Position numbers and translations under genes: made by a program. Positions 1 through 11,234 of a stretch of DNA of 64,000 bases are shown here, piece by piece. Positions within the stretch are counted from its first letter, which is position 1. Every line of letters begins with the position of its first letter. Below the pieces are notes generated by a model. The model was not told where the DNA came from. It saw nothing but the letters and a program-made list of their open reading frames with translations, and made no database searches. The DNA comes from Lactuca virosa (lineage: Eukaryota > Streptophyta > Magnoliopsida > Asterales > Asteraceae): positions 410,830,112 through 410,894,111 of the forward strand of contig CAKMRJ010001112.1 of the NCBI GenBank assembly GCA_928212115.1. The letters run 5' to 3'.

Positions 1-219
1 GGAACCATTCCCATATGTCACCTTTGTGGTAAAATAGGACATTACAAGAGGGATTGTCCAACAGAGAAGACGACGGGGAGCAGGAGGATTTTGATCCCAA
101 TACATGGGAAAGCATCAAAGAACCTGCTATATTTGGTACACTTCCAAATCCCGATAATTATCTATAATTATGATTACTTTCCGTTCAAATTAAATCATAA
201 CATTTATATAGAAATTTGA
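1..219 (+). pseudogene. Gypsy-A gag C-terminal relic with CCHC zinc knuckle
   Basis: Frame 1 is open from the window edge to a stop at 217-219. Residues 6-19 read CHLCGKIGHYKRDC, a complete CX2CX4HX4C zinc knuckle followed by PTEK. In Ty3/Gypsy and Copia gag this knuckle binds genomic RNA in the particle. The gene enters from the left, so only its tail is visible. The protease that should follow is absent and the next 1 kb is LTR-like, so this is a broken copy. Assignment to Gypsy rests on the RNase H and integrase relics downstream on the same strand. Confidence 0.7.
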
Positions 220-1211
220 AACCCTAACAGGTAAGCTATGATGACTTAGTGTATACATAAGGGTCATTTAATTAAGATTTTGTAGACTTAGAGTGAGTAA
301 TCCCTCTTTCCTGTTCCTTGTTTGGTTGTGGATTTAGGGCAGGGTTGCTCAGTCAAAGGTCTCACCAATCTTAATTATACATGACTTGTATACACCAAGC
401 GATTATAGAGAGACCTAGTAATGATCGTCTCATGAAAGTTCATAATTTCAAATTATAAGAACCCTCGTATTGGTAGTACCCGCCAATTTCGAATCAAAAA
501 GGGTTTCGTAGTGATAAACAGAATAAAACCAGAAACATGAAAACTTAGGTTCATAAGATATCATCCTAGTAATCATTCCTCCCAGAACGACTTAATATCT
601 ATTTCATTGAGAAAATTCCGACATCCTCATTCGACGTGGGTTGGCCTGGCCCTTACCATGTGAAAATTCTTATGCTGTATAAGAGAACTTTTCCTTAATC
701 AGCCGTAATATGAAATTCTTCCAATCTATAACGCAAAACCCTTAGGTTGTCTCTCATTTCAAAACTTCAGAAGTATCCATGCGAAGAGTACCACACCATT
801 CTAGCCTACTCAGTAGACAGGAAACTTTGAACGAAAAGCACCGAAGTAGTCATAGAAGTCGGTAACTACCGAAGTATCTCAATAGATCTTGTAGGAAAAT
901 CCTTGTACCGTAGGTCAAGTTCAAGAATAGAGACTAAGAACTCATTAAGCTAATATATCGCTACTAAGTGTATACACGAGAGTGGTATATAAGTTAGACT
1001 TAACAAGATTAAGGATGTGTGATTCCACCCTATCTCCTGTTCCTTGTTTGGTTGTGGACCTGGGGCAGAGTCACCCATCCGGACGTTTTGTGAAATCTAA
1101 ATTACATACGACTTGTATACACGAGGTGATGGTGGATGAGCCAAGTATGAGTCTTATCATGAACTTCGGAGCAAAAGCCTTCATCATGTATTCTACCAAG
1201 TGGAATTCAAC
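220..1211 (+). repeat. LTR-like blocks inside Gypsy-A, no gene
   Basis: No protein similarity is visible. Two blocks, about 240-420 and 960-1140, share CCTTGTTTGGTTGTGG, a following AGGGCAG-like stretch and a GACTTGTATACAC(C/G)A box. The same block recurs in the Gypsy-A LTR near 3890-4020 and 5220-5390. LTR-type sequence is therefore lodged between gag and pol relics, through nested insertion or rearrangement. A short open frame at 982-1215 looks like chance. Confidence 0.5.
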
Positions 1212-1322
1212 ATGAGACCACGACAGTGGGTCAAGCTACTACATGACTACGAATTCGAAATTCGTTATCATCTTGACAAAGCCAATATAGTAGCTAACAC
1301 CCTAAGTCAGAAGGAGTACCCA
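1212..1322 (+). pseudogene. Gypsy-A reverse transcriptase/RNase H tail relic
   Basis: Reading from ATG at 1212, the frame gives a stretch ending in KANIVANTLSQKE. This is the hallmark end of the RNase H region in plant Ty3/Gypsy polyproteins (usual form ...GKANVVADALSRK). Upstream RT domains are missing and the frame is lost after about 1320. Its place, left of integrase remains and right of a gag knuckle, fits a Gypsy pol with a large internal replacement. Confidence 0.75.
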
Positions 1323-1589
1323 GGTCATAGTGCCAATCATGGACTATGATAACTCATTCAAATCTATCCACACAGAGTAAGGAGGCACAACAGGAAGCCT
1401 TGAAACCTGAAAATGTGGCAAGATAACTAGAACATGTGAGTGTACGGTATGCCAATATCTGTTATCTCCACTGAGATAATAGAATCATCTCCCGTTCAGG
1501 CCGTCACTCAAAAATCTCTAGGAAACAGAGTAGTCATGATTCTATGGGATCGACTATGGTAAAGAATGGGATACCCATTTACCAATTAG

Positions 1590-2270
1590 TCGAGACCATT
1601 ATCACAATAGCATTGAAGTTGCTCCATTCAAAACCTTCTGTGGTCACAAGTGCAGATCCTATCTGCACTGGACTAAATTAGGTAATACGCAACTAGCTAG
1701 AGATCCAATTTCCACACAGCACCCTTGCTGATCTGGAATTCATTCGAGAAACTACCAAAAACAAAATACGAATCGGGAAGCGCCATAAAGCTTCATAGTA
1801 ACCAGAGAAGCACAGCTTCGATAAAGAAAACCCTTGGAATTCCAGGATTGATGACCTTGTCATATGAAGGTCTCACTCAGGAAGGACAAGATGCTCTTGA
1901 GAAAGCGTAAAATACAAAACTCAAAGTACATAACACCATTTGAGGTTATTACCAGAATCGGTCTTGTACTTCTAAACTTAAACTACCACCAAAAACTTAA
2001 TAACACTCATCCCATCTTTCACATATCTAATCTAAAGAGGTGTCTATCCGATAAAACACTTGTTATTCACTAGATGAAATCAAGTTAAATAAAAGTCTAC
2101 ACTCTGTAGTAGAACCAATAAAAACCATGGATAGGGAAATCTAAAGAACCACGCTAAGTCTCATCCCGTTAACGAAGGTTCGTTGGATTACAAACCAGGC
2201 ACCTGAATTCACTTAGGATAGGAAAGATTAGACCTACTCCATGAGTATCACTTTAGACATAATTTCGGGA
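1590..2270 (+). pseudogene. Gypsy-A integrase C-terminal relic
   Basis: Several short frames together follow the C-terminal third of Ty3/Gypsy integrase. Around 1640-1680 is a degenerate 'CRSPIC' region (SADPICTG). Near 1835 comes KPLEFQ. From 1864 a 69-residue frame carries KVSLRK, then YITPFEVITRIG, then HPIFHISNLKRCLSDKTLVI. The last corresponds to the conserved GPFE...FHVSNLKKCL...E segment before the LTR. Stops and frameshifts separate the pieces. The catalytic core (DDE) is not recognisable. After 2074 the end of the polyprotein (EEPIE.MDRE...VRW) can be followed in broken form to about 2270. Confidence 0.75.
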
Positions 2271-2283
2271 CGAAATTCCCTCT

Positions 2284-2296
2284 AACGGGGGGATAA
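2284..2296 (+). other. Gypsy-A polypurine tract
   Basis: The purine run AACGGGGGGATAA lies directly before TGTGACACC, the inferred LTR start, and after GGGACGAAATTCCC, a usual pre-PPT sequence in plant Gypsy elements. It would prime plus-strand DNA synthesis. Confidence 0.7.
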
Positions 2297-3326
2297 TGTG
2301 ACACCAGTCAAAGTTTGGTCAAAAATAAATTGATCAATAATCGTAATTGGGATGAACCAAGTGGTAGAGTTTGTAACAAGGTTTCCAAAAAACATAAAGA
2401 ACACTGAAATCCGAGTTATAACGAAGAAGTTATGACCAATCGAAATCCGCGGTAAAACGGCAAAAACTATTCAGTGTAAAAAGTGAATTTTCGATAAAAG
2501 TCTTTTAGCCTTAACAATCTAAATAAAAGTTGTAGAATATGTTAAATCGAGAACGTTCATAAAAAGAACGTGAAAATCCGACTTCGTATGAGTAAGTTAT
2601 GATTTTTCGAAGTTTCGGTTTAGCAGTAGACAGCTAAAAATTCGAAATATAAATCGATCGATATTTAGCCGACACAACTTAAACGAGAATCGAAGGTCTC
2701 GTCAAAAGTAGCACAACAGTAAAAAGATGACGAGAAAACGGACGTCGGATGAAGAAGTTATGAATTTTTAACGGATTCCCGTCCGGTGTTGTTTAAAATA
2801 ATAATATTAAAATAAAGTCAAAAACAGCCGACGAAATCTAAACAAAAGTCGTAGGATATGATTTTACCTACGCGTGCATATAAAGAACGTCAAAAACGGA
2901 GCTCGTATGCGAAAGTTATGAATTTCGCAAGTTTTTGGCACAAAAATTGAGAAATTGTGGATAACCGAGAAATTTCGCATGTCACTCTTCGGACACGTCA
3001 TCATCACGTGCGAACCTCCACGTGTCATCCTCTGGTTGGACCGCAGTTCACGTGTCACCTTATGAGTGGACCGCAGCCGAGGTCCAATAAGCTTCGGACA
3101 ACACTCGCATGAGACACTCCTCGGATGACCCTTCGCATGCGTGGCCTTCTCCCATTGGACCGAAGTCTGGTCCAGTCCGAAGCCAGCGCTGTCCGAAACG
3201 AAGCCACCTCGCCACCGGGTCCGAGCCTCGCACGTGTACACTTGCATGTCGACGCGTGTCCTGCTGACTCCTCACCCTCGCCAGGTGGTTGCTGACTCAC
3301 CATCTCGGACCGCACCCTCGCACCCC

Positions 3327-3336
3327 TATATAAAGG
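3327..3336 (+). promoter_or_regulatory. Gypsy-A LTR TATA box inside a hairpin
   Basis: TATATAAAGG is embedded in a perfect inverted repeat, CTCGCACCC-(ctatataaa)-GGGTGCGAG. It lies in a GC-rich stretch typical of an LTR U3/R border. Transcription would begin about 30 bp downstream, near 3360. Confidence 0.65.
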
Positions 3337-3587
3337 GTGCGAGACTCCTCGGCTAAGAGAACTTTTTCACCCCATTTTTCACCCAATTTCACATTTTCAA
3401 CCCCTCGACTTTCTCACGACCCCCCAAGGCCCCGGTATCGTGTCTAAAGCCCGAAGCAAGCCCCGGAGCCCCGGAATTCTCGAGAATTCATCCTCTCTCA
3501 TGTCGAAACTCTGCGGTTTGAGCCGGTTTTTCATCAAACAAACTCTTTTCCGAGAAACGAAACGCTGCCCGAATCACCGCTTATCAA

Positions 3588-5554
3588 GTGAGTTCATACC
3601 CCTATAATATACATTTTTAAATGGTTTTATATGCTTTTTAGGGGGGGAATACAAGTTTACACACATATAAATTGTGTTAATAACTGTATGTGATAATAAT
3701 CACACAAAGAATTTCCGTATGCTTTTAAGAGTTACCAAATACTTTCAAAATAACGTGAAGCCATGTTGAATCTTTAAAGTCATGTAAAAACTCCGTTAAA
3801 TTCTTTGAAAAATGTTTTATAAGCTATTTCAAAGTATAAATGCCAAAATCATGTTTATATATGTATAAATATATAAATAAGATATGAAGGGCTTAGGACT
3901 AATGAATTATCCTATATCCTTTTCCTCGTTTGGATGTGGAATTAGGGTTGTGTTATTTGTCTGAAGGTCGTTTCCTTCTTAATTATATATATATATTATA
4001 CATATATGAGTCTAAAAGGCTACTCCTTTTAGTATCATTACCTTTGTATCAGGCTGAGCAAAGGTGATATTCCATAAGAATTCATGCTAATCAGATAGAA
4101 CATATAAATTATAATAGGTATAATTTATGATACAAAACTAAATATACAAGTATGATCCACGCCTGTATACTTCCCAAGGAAATTACCAAAATTCATTCAA
4201 CTACACCAAGATATGTATAATACCTTTAATATACGAACAACATATAAAGAAGTAAAGATACATCATACCTAGTTTGCATAACAAAGGTACTATACAGAGT
4301 ACCTGGGTTAGCAAACACGTGGTAATGTCGGGTTTGCATTAGCAAAGGTACTATACAGAGTGCCCGAGTTAGTAAACACGAGGTAATAATACATCCTGCC
4401 GAGTTTGCATTAGCAATGGTACTATACAGAGTACCAGAGTTAGCAAACACGAGGTAATAATACACAATTCCGGGTTTGCATTAGCAATGGTACTATACAG
4501 AGTACCAGAGTTAGCAAACTAGAGGTAATAATTCATGATTTAAGTATACTAGAATACACTGTTTTACAAGAAACTTGGGTTTTGATTCAAGAATATACTG
4601 TCAATCATTATTTCAGAATGATTGGGTTTTCAAAACTATTATACATGTAACGTTTAACATGCTTTTTATGAGACTCTATATTCAGGTTGTTTAATTCATT
4701 TTAGACAACATAGGAAAGTCCTGACATTATAACCAGAATCTCCAGCCGGGGATCGAAACAAGTGTGTGTAGATCTATATCGGGATTGACAACCCCGCACT
4801 CAGGCTGCTAGCTATAGTCCGGCATACACGCCGATGAGTGACAATTGTTATCACCAGTTTAAACGCCCACAAAGCGTTTGTTTCAGGCCATCCGTCATAG
4901 TATGGTTATAATAACTACTCATTAAAAAGATATTAACAATACGTTAAGTGTATAAACAAATAAACGAAAGTACACCTTCAAAGTACCAGTTTATAGAATA
5001 CAAAATACAATGGTTTAATACAGTTTTCATTAACACCTGGTGGAGCCAGGCACACTCTCAAATACAAGTTTTCAGAAAGGAATACAAATACAAAACAGTA
5101 ATACAAAGAGAACGGTTTATGGGATTAAACCACTTATCAAATGGAACTTAGTCATTTAATCTCTGTAAACTAGTATAACATAAAAGACCTTTAGTGGTTA
5201 ATTCTATAATTCCTTAGTTATTACATCATAGTTATACATAAGTAATATCCGATTGACAGTGAAATGTGTGACTTCCGCCTTACTTCTTGTTCCTTGTTTG
5301 GTTGTGGGCTTAGGGCAGATGCACCCAATTGACTGTCCATTCGATATTGTGTTATGTATAATCAGTATAAACTAAGTAATTACAGAGGGAAACTATTGAG
5401 GTTATCAATATAGCACCTCAGGAAATATAGGATTTTCTGGAGAAACCAGTGAACTTATTCAAAGAACTTAGGGTATACTTAACAAAACTAAAATACTTAT
5501 GAACTCACCAGCTTAAATGCTGATCTACTCTTTCCAAATAACTTGTATTCTCAG
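3588..5554 (+). other. Predicted intron within the Gypsy-A LTR
   Basis: TCAA|GTGAGTT at 3588 is a strong plant 5' splice site downstream of the TATA box. TTGTATTCTCAG at 5543-5554 is a 3' splice-like site. It is preceded by ACTCAC (5505) and a CAGC-(ttaaat)-GCTG stem-loop. The same arrangement recurs in the Gypsy-B family LTRs. This is a prediction with no transcript evidence. Confidence 0.45.
4271..4532 (+). repeat. Tandem array, four copies of ~59-72 bp
   Basis: Copies begin near 4271, 4330, 4401 and 4473. Each carries TTTGCATTAGCAA, GGTACTATACAGAGT, and GTTAGCAAAC with a GAGGTAATA tail. Copies 3 and 4 are closest to each other. The array lies in the predicted LTR intron. A minus-strand frame through it (4226-4465) is a by-product of the repeats. 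Confidence 0.9.
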
Positions 5555-5800
5555 GAATCCAGTAGACATGTACACTCCCGAAGCTTTTGAGAAGACTACC
5601 TAGTACCGTACCGCGACTCTTGTCTTCTGTTGTACCTACTTTAGTGTTTGAATATGTAATGTTTAAACACTTATGTAAAACTTATACTTATTAATGCAAT
5701 GGTTGTTTGTACTTTGATTACTATGTTACATGTGTTGTGATACTTACCTTAAGTCCTCCGCCCCCGAACGTTTCCGACATTCTGGTGTGGGGGTGCGACA

Positions 5801-6220
5801 ATAATCCCCTAGAGAATCAGAGGGAGAGGGAGAGTTTGCTGGAGGTGTCAGAGGGAACTTAGGGACCCAAAAGCTAACCAAAATACCCTAAATACTAGGA
5901 ACTTTCGAGATTACAACTTAGAGAATCAAAGGGAGAGTTTGTTGGAGGTATCAGGGAAGAATGAACACTTAGAAGCTATTTATAGGCATTTCTGGGCATA
6001 TTCGCGTCGTATGTCGACCAGCTGCGCACCACGCCCAAGCGTGGTCGACAAGGGTGCCCCCTGGTACGTGGCTGATTTTGGTCCAATTACTCTGGGTAAA
6101 ATCGTAGATCTTTAAAAATTCATATCTTCCTCATACGAGCTCCGTTTTCGACGTTCTTTATATCTACGTGTAACTATTTTCGAGTACAACAACTTTCATT
6201 TAGACCCCATCGGCTAATTT
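5801..6220 (-). repeat. Minus-strand Gypsy LTR relic, left part
   Basis: It carries, in reverse, the cassette seen in Gypsy-A (CATACGAGCTCCGTTTTCGACGTTCTTTATATC at 6128-6165, with AACTTTCATTTAGA after it). It also has a GTCGACCA...TGGTCGAC inverted repeat (6015-6052) and an internal duplication of a TAGAGAATCA(G/A)AGGGAGAG block (5810 and 5922). It continues at 19414 after the SIRE insertion. Its U5 end is missing at 5801, where it meets Gypsy-A. Confidence 0.65.
5976..5985 (-). promoter_or_regulatory. TATA box of the minus LTR relic
   Basis: On the minus strand CTATAAATAG is followed by a leader rich in CT/AG runs. The position, between the U3 cassettes (right) and U5 (left), suits an LTR promoter. 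Confidence 0.5.
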
Positions 6221-6894
6221 TGTGAGAACAAGATCTATGCGCAGGTACAAGGTTTGAAAACTCAAACCTTGAGTGAATGGTTGAGATCAATGTCTGCTTG
6301 CTAATGAACGTTCAAGTCTAAACTGGAAAGACCAGTTAAGTCTTAGATAATCAGTTCAACAAATGATCAAGACATTAATTGAGAACAAGTAATCAATGAT
6401 CAAGGTAAAGTTAATAAATGAAGAACAAGAAGAATGTTTTTAATGTGATAAGAGTAATTGCCAAAAGTAAGTGAAAAGATCCGTAGTTGACTTGTATTGA
6501 ATGCTCCTATTTAAAGGAGTGAATGTTACAGCTAATTAACCTAGATGTTTACATAGGACCGGACAAAAGACATAAGTCTGACATTCTGATTGTCCTAAAG
6601 CTACTTTAGACTAAGTCCTATGAAAAGTTACATCAAATACAATACAAATGTAATAAATGCACAAAAGACATAAAGACTTCATTCCGGACAAGTATTATTC
6701 TGGAGATGAAAGTTTGATCGGGATCAACATACATTCCGGACTCAGGATTAGCTCCGGAATGTGTTCCTCTTCTAAATACTTCTCCTCTCCTTTTCTTCAG
6801 CTTCGGACAGGTTCCGGATCACGTTTCCTTCGAAACCAACACACTTCGGAATATGTACTTAGGATTGCTAGAGGTTCACTTTCAGGTTCCAACA
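6221..6894 (-). repeat. SIRE 3' LTR
   Basis: 674 bp, aligned end to end with the 5' LTR, with about 19 substitutions by eye and no indel noticed. Most differences fall in the half next to the interior (6560-6865). The central ~200 bp are identical. Confidence 0.93.
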
Positions 6895-6906
6895 ATCTCC
6901 CCCTAA
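6895..6906 (-). other. SIRE polypurine tract
   Basis: Plus-strand ATCTCCCCCTAA reads TTAGGGGGAGAT on the element strand, directly before the 3' LTR. It is the usual plus-strand primer. Confidence 0.88.
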
Positions 6907-6929
6907 GTGAACTTAGCAATCCAGCAAAC

Positions 6930-7958
6930 TTAGTTCATTTCTTCCTTGATGAAGGTGTATGCTCGGAACAACCATTCACGCACTGCAATGTACCAAGGCA
7001 GTTGACTTACAAACTTTGCCTTAACCTGTTCCGGAGCATCAGACTTGGACGCCCAGGATATGAACTTCTTCAGAGCTTTGGTAGGTACTAGATGTTTGTC
7101 AAGGACTCGGAAGAAGTCTTTCTTGTTTGTTCTTCTGGTGGTGTAGACAAACCCTAGAACCGGTTCTTCAATCGGACCATCTGCAAGAATTTCAGCTTCC
7201 GGAAGAACAAAGTCGATCTTTGCAACGAATTGTTCGGTTCCGTAGAGGTGAGCAAGTTCATAATCACAGCGGCAAAGCTCAGCAACATAGTCTTTGAGAA
7301 AGCTGAGAGTTGCGTGGTAGGCACCCAAACTGATGTCATCCTTTTGATTTTCTATGAAGTAAGCAGCTAGGGTAAGGATGTCGTTCGGATTCATTGAAGG
7401 AAAATACGCATCAGTAACGGTCCGAGGAGTTGGCTTATTCCGGAGGAGATGGAAACGGAAAAGAGGACAGTTCAGCTCAAATTTTACTAAAATTTTTCTT
7501 CCAAAGCCTTGAACTTTGGTGATCCTCTTTCTTGTCCATACTTCCTTGAAGGGTTGAGTATTCTTTGCATAGAAGGTTATGAGCCTTTCACGCTCTCTCC
7601 GGATGATCACTTCCGGATTATCGTTTGGGTAGAGCGGAGCAAACTTCGTGTAGAATTTGCTGAAAGGAGAGAGAGGAAGATCCAGTTGATCAGTGTCATT
7701 TGTGGGAAGGTCATAGTAGAGAGTTGGGATGATTTCTTGTGCTTGAAGGGTGCCTTCACGGCAAAGAGGAGAGATTCCACGCATCGGATCAGGATTGTCT
7801 TTTAAAGCTTGAATCCGGATGTTGTCCTCTAGTGCCTTATGAATTTCCTCCTCAGACCATCCATATTTTTGTTTGAGAGGAGGTCCGGAGTGGAAGGCTT
7901 GATGTTCGGAAGTCATCGGTTTCTTCCCTTTGTCTCTCTGAAGAGCATCAATGACCAT
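6930..7958 (-). pseudogene. SIRE third ORF, C-terminal domain
   Basis: 342 residues, stop at 6930, ending only about 24 bp from the polypurine tract. The segment is dense in ordered-looking sequence (YGWSEEEIHKALEDNIRIQ; FYAKNTQPFKEVWTRKRI; DAYFPSMNPNDILTLAAYF; FLKDYVAELCRCDYELA) and resembles the C-terminal region of large uncharacterised ORFs in Asteraceae SIRE elements. No catalytic motif is evident. With the upstream parts the ancestral ORF3 would have run from about 11056 to 6930, roughly 1,370 codons, longer than the gag or the RT part. The start is uncertain because the reading enters by frameshift near 7950. Confidence 0.7.
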
Positions 7959-9004
7959 TTCATGTTCTCATCAATGATGAATTCCGGAGAGGGAGTTGGA
8001 AGCGGTTGTTCCGGAATTTCATCTGGGGTCCGGAGAGGAGAGACCTGGTCGATTGGGGCTATTTTTGGTTCTAGAATGGGAGTGGGAGACAGCACAGAGG
8101 GAGTGGCTCGGAAGGCTTGAGCTGTAAGGAATGATTTTGCCTTAACCATTTTGACGGCCATTTCAAAAGCGTCCGGAAGAGAGGATGGCCAGGAGACTGC
8201 GAACCAGATCCTTTTTTGTTCCTCAGTTAACACCTTCGGAGTAGTCAGCTTTGGAGCTTGAAGACCAAGAACTCCTTTGGGAGCTTCATTCGGAATGTAT
8301 ACTTCATTATCTTCATCACCTTCGCTTCCTTCAGTGATTCCCAAGATTCCGGAGACGATTTAAACGTCTTCATCTTCGGAATCGAGGTCCTCATCCCTGA
8401 GTGTGAATTCCGAGGCTGGTTTCCATCTTCTGCTTGAGCCTTCTCCCCCTCTTGCATCGGTGGATCTTGAGACCGGTGCAAGCATTAAGTCTTCCTTGAT
8501 ATCATCAAGTTTGGAGAAAACCTTCTGAAGACCTGTGGAGAGTTGAAGAGTAAGAGTGTCATAGGCTGCGGCAGTGGGAGCTTGTTCGGAGAGATGCTTG
8601 AATGTGCTGCTGAGGATGGCAATCATCTCATCAAACTTCCTGTTCGGAACATCAACAATGTTCCAAGTTGAACGCATGAGTTTGATGAGGACTTGCTGAA
8701 TAATGAGGTTCATCTCATCCTTCTTCCGGATCGCCTTATCCAGTCGTTGAATTTGTTTCTCATGACGAACATGAGTCTGCTTGATTAGGTCGTTGGTGGC
8801 AGACACAAGATCGTCATGAACCTTGAGCATTGAGGAGATGGTGTTGAGATAATTCTCAACAAGAGCGTCATACTTGGAGTCAAGTTGCTCAACAGTGTGC
8901 TTCAGCCGGATGGAAATCAGCTGATCAAGGTGGGCTTCCCTTTCTGCCACTGATGGTCCGGACTGTTGGGAGAGACTGGAGGATGGCATCAAGTTTCGAA
9001 TCAA
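7913..9004 (-). pseudogene. SIRE third ORF, middle part (coiled coil)
   Basis: One reading frame from 9004 to 7913 is interrupted by a single TAA at 8360. The first ~150 residues are strongly helical and charged, with heptad-like spacing (EREAHLDQLISIRLKHTVEQ; HVRHEKQIQRLDKAIRKKDE), so an oligomerising coiled coil is likely. The second half is acidic, then Pro-rich, and includes RIWFAVSWPSSLPDAFEMAV. It continues the N-terminal part in another frame and joins the C-terminal part by a one-base shift near 7950. Function unknown. Confidence 0.65.
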
Positions 9005-9164
9005 GTCCGGAGATTTTTTGATCCAACTTAGAGTTTAGCTATGTTACGGATGCCTCCACAGATGGCACTTTATCCATCGTGTTCGAGACATTGTTGCGGA
9101 TTTTCAGAAGGGTGAAAGGGTCAATGTGGTCACCAGCTGAGGATTCTGAATCGAAATCAGAGTG

Positions 9165-11234
9165 TTATGGAGGAGGTTGGTGTGCGTTCGGATTTGAGGA
9201 GGGACCCGGTTTGGTTGCATCATCATCTTCTTGAAGGTTGGAGTTGGAACCGTCGTCCGGAGTGGTGGTGGAAGAGGATCCGAAGTCAAAGGCAGACTTG
9301 GATACAGATGCTTTGGATTGGTAGTGAACGGAGGTTATGAGATGTGCATCCGGAATGGTTGTTGCCGCTTCTTCCAACATGACTTCTTCAAAAATTTCTT
9401 CTTCCGGATCAGTGGAGAAGATGCTTTGATGGGTGGTGATTGGGGGTAGCTCCATAGTGAGTTCATTGATGGCGTCATCGTCAGTGGGAGGAACATAGAG
9501 CAGATTGCTTTGGATGGCCTTGTTCCTCAGGGAGATGAGAGTTGACCCAACTTGTGCTCGAGAGAGGTCCGGACGTCGAGATGTGGCCCTGTTGACATAA
9601 TCTTCCCAAAGAGGATCATTAGTGCCTGGTCGTCCTGTACGCCTTCCGGGTATCAGACCAGTTGTGGCATCGGAAGTTGGAGAGACTGCTCCTCTTTCCG
9701 GATGCTTGGGTTCCGGAACAATGGTTCCGGAGTGTGTGCATGTGGAAGAGATAATGGGAATATCAAATTGGACACGTGGGTGTGTTCCAGGGGGCTGCAA
9801 GGAACTTTGTTCAACACCGGCATCACCCTTTTGTGAGGGTGAGGGTGGAATATGTGGAGACTCCCCGTGAGTGTGTGCTTGTGATGATGAAACATTGAGG
9901 GGTACCTCAGATGAGTGGGCAGGAGGGGTGTGTGGACGGCAAGAATCAGCCAGAATGTCATGGGTGCCCTCCTGTTGAGAGGGGGCACTGGCTGTGGTTT
10001 TCTTTTTGGCCTTAGGTTTGGTAGGAGAAGCCTTTCGTTTGGCTGGTTTCTTAACTTTGGGTCCGGACTTAGCATGAATGGCCTCTTCCGGGGTAGGCTC
10101 AACAGAGACCGGGGCAGGTTGTGTTGGGTCGAACACAACCGAAGTCTCAATATGTTGTTTTAAATAGGGAGAGTCGGAAGGAATGATGTCCAACATATTG
10201 TCTGGAAGACGTCTGACTGGACCAAAAGATGATTGGTCCGGAATTTTATATGCCTTAACAATTTTAAAAGAGACACATACCTCCGGAGGAATGGTGCTAA
10301 CCGGAATGGGTACTTTGAGTTCCTTGAAGATTTGTTCAATCGTCAGAGCCCAAAATCTAGGGCTCGAAATTTCGTTCGGCTTCCTTTTGATGGCGAACTT
10401 GCAGAAGTCTTGCCACAAGACTTCCGGAAGATCTACAGCATTGTTGCGTCCGGAGTAAATGCTGAAGACTACATTCAGCCAATCTTTGCTCAACGTATCA
10501 GTACTGCCATGCTTTCCAGATAACCCACGGATGATGAGATGCATAAGAACAGTCCAGAGCCCAGAAACAGCGGTTTTCTTGAAGTTATTTGCCCTAAAGT
10601 CTTGCGTGTACCCAATGAAGTTTAGAAACGTCTGAAACTCTTCATCTGTTGGTTCAACAACTTCAAAACCAGTAGGATTTGGTGTAATTCCAATCGCCTT
10701 GAGGAAGGTTGATTTGTAGACAGGAATGGTGCGATCATCAATAATAGTTGTTAACAGAACACCATCTTCGAGTTTGATGCTTTTGAATGCTCGATGAAGA
10801 TGAGAGAGTGGGAGTGGAGGATTAGGGGTTTTGGTAAGTGGAATGGAGAGAGGATGGTTTGCAATGAACTCAATCATTATTCTGATCGATTCATCGTAGT
10901 CTAGAGGATTTAGGGAAAACAGTTGAGTTGTGTCCCTAAGAAAGGGTTCTTGATCGGCAGATGAGGATGAGCCCTTTGATCCTTTTGATGATTTCTTCCT
11001 GGCGATTGATTTCTTGGGAGTTGGTGCAGTTTGAGCTGGGTTTTTGGAAGACTCCATTGTTGAAGAATGAAGAAAGCTTGATGAGCACGAAGAACAGTGA
11101 GGAATGTTTGGAGGTTTGAGAGTCAAGAGAGCGTAAAGAGGTAAAAGGGAATGTGAATGAGTATTTATAGGTAGGGAAAGATGGGTCGAGTTGAAAAAGG
11201 TAATGATGAGGGTCCGAGATCCATCGGGTTGCAT
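9165..11234 (-). pseudogene. SIRE third ORF, N-terminal part (env-position ORF)
   Basis: A 689-residue frame after pol, in the place where SIRE elements carry their env-like ORF. The likelier start is the internal ATG at 11056 (MESSKNPAQT...), since the 59 residues upstream are hydrophobic low-complexity translation. Residues ~95-320 form an ordered region (FSLNPLDYDESIRIMIEF; LWTVLMHLIIRGLSGKHGS; RFWALTIEQIFKEL) of a kind common in Asteraceae SIRE elements but of unknown function. Then comes a Lys/Pro-rich basic patch (KPAKRKASPTKPKAKKK) and a Pro/Ser-rich, acidic tail. I see no signal peptide or membrane segment at the likely start, so an envelope role is only positional. A stop at 9165 cuts it from the rest. 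Confidence 0.75.

Larger units (their letters stand above)
2297..5800 (+). repeat. 3' LTR of Gypsy-A (~3.5 kb)
   Basis: It starts TGTGACACC right after the polypurine tract and ends GGGTGCGACA. The ends are imperfect inverted repeats of the TG...CA type. Inside, in order: four degenerate copies of a 'AAAGAACGTC..CGGAGYTCGTATGA..AAGTTATGA' cassette (about 2390-2940), a GC-rich upstream region, a TATA box at 3327, a 5' splice-like site at 3588, a tandem array at 4271-4532, and a 3' splice-like site at 5554. No open frame looks like a gene. The matching 5' LTR lies outside the window, so TSD and age cannot be judged. Confidence 0.7.

Noticed and set aside
3141..3356. Overlapping plus and minus frames upstream of the Gypsy-A TATA box
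   Set aside because: A GC-rich LTR segment open on both strands, lying in the promoter; no domain.
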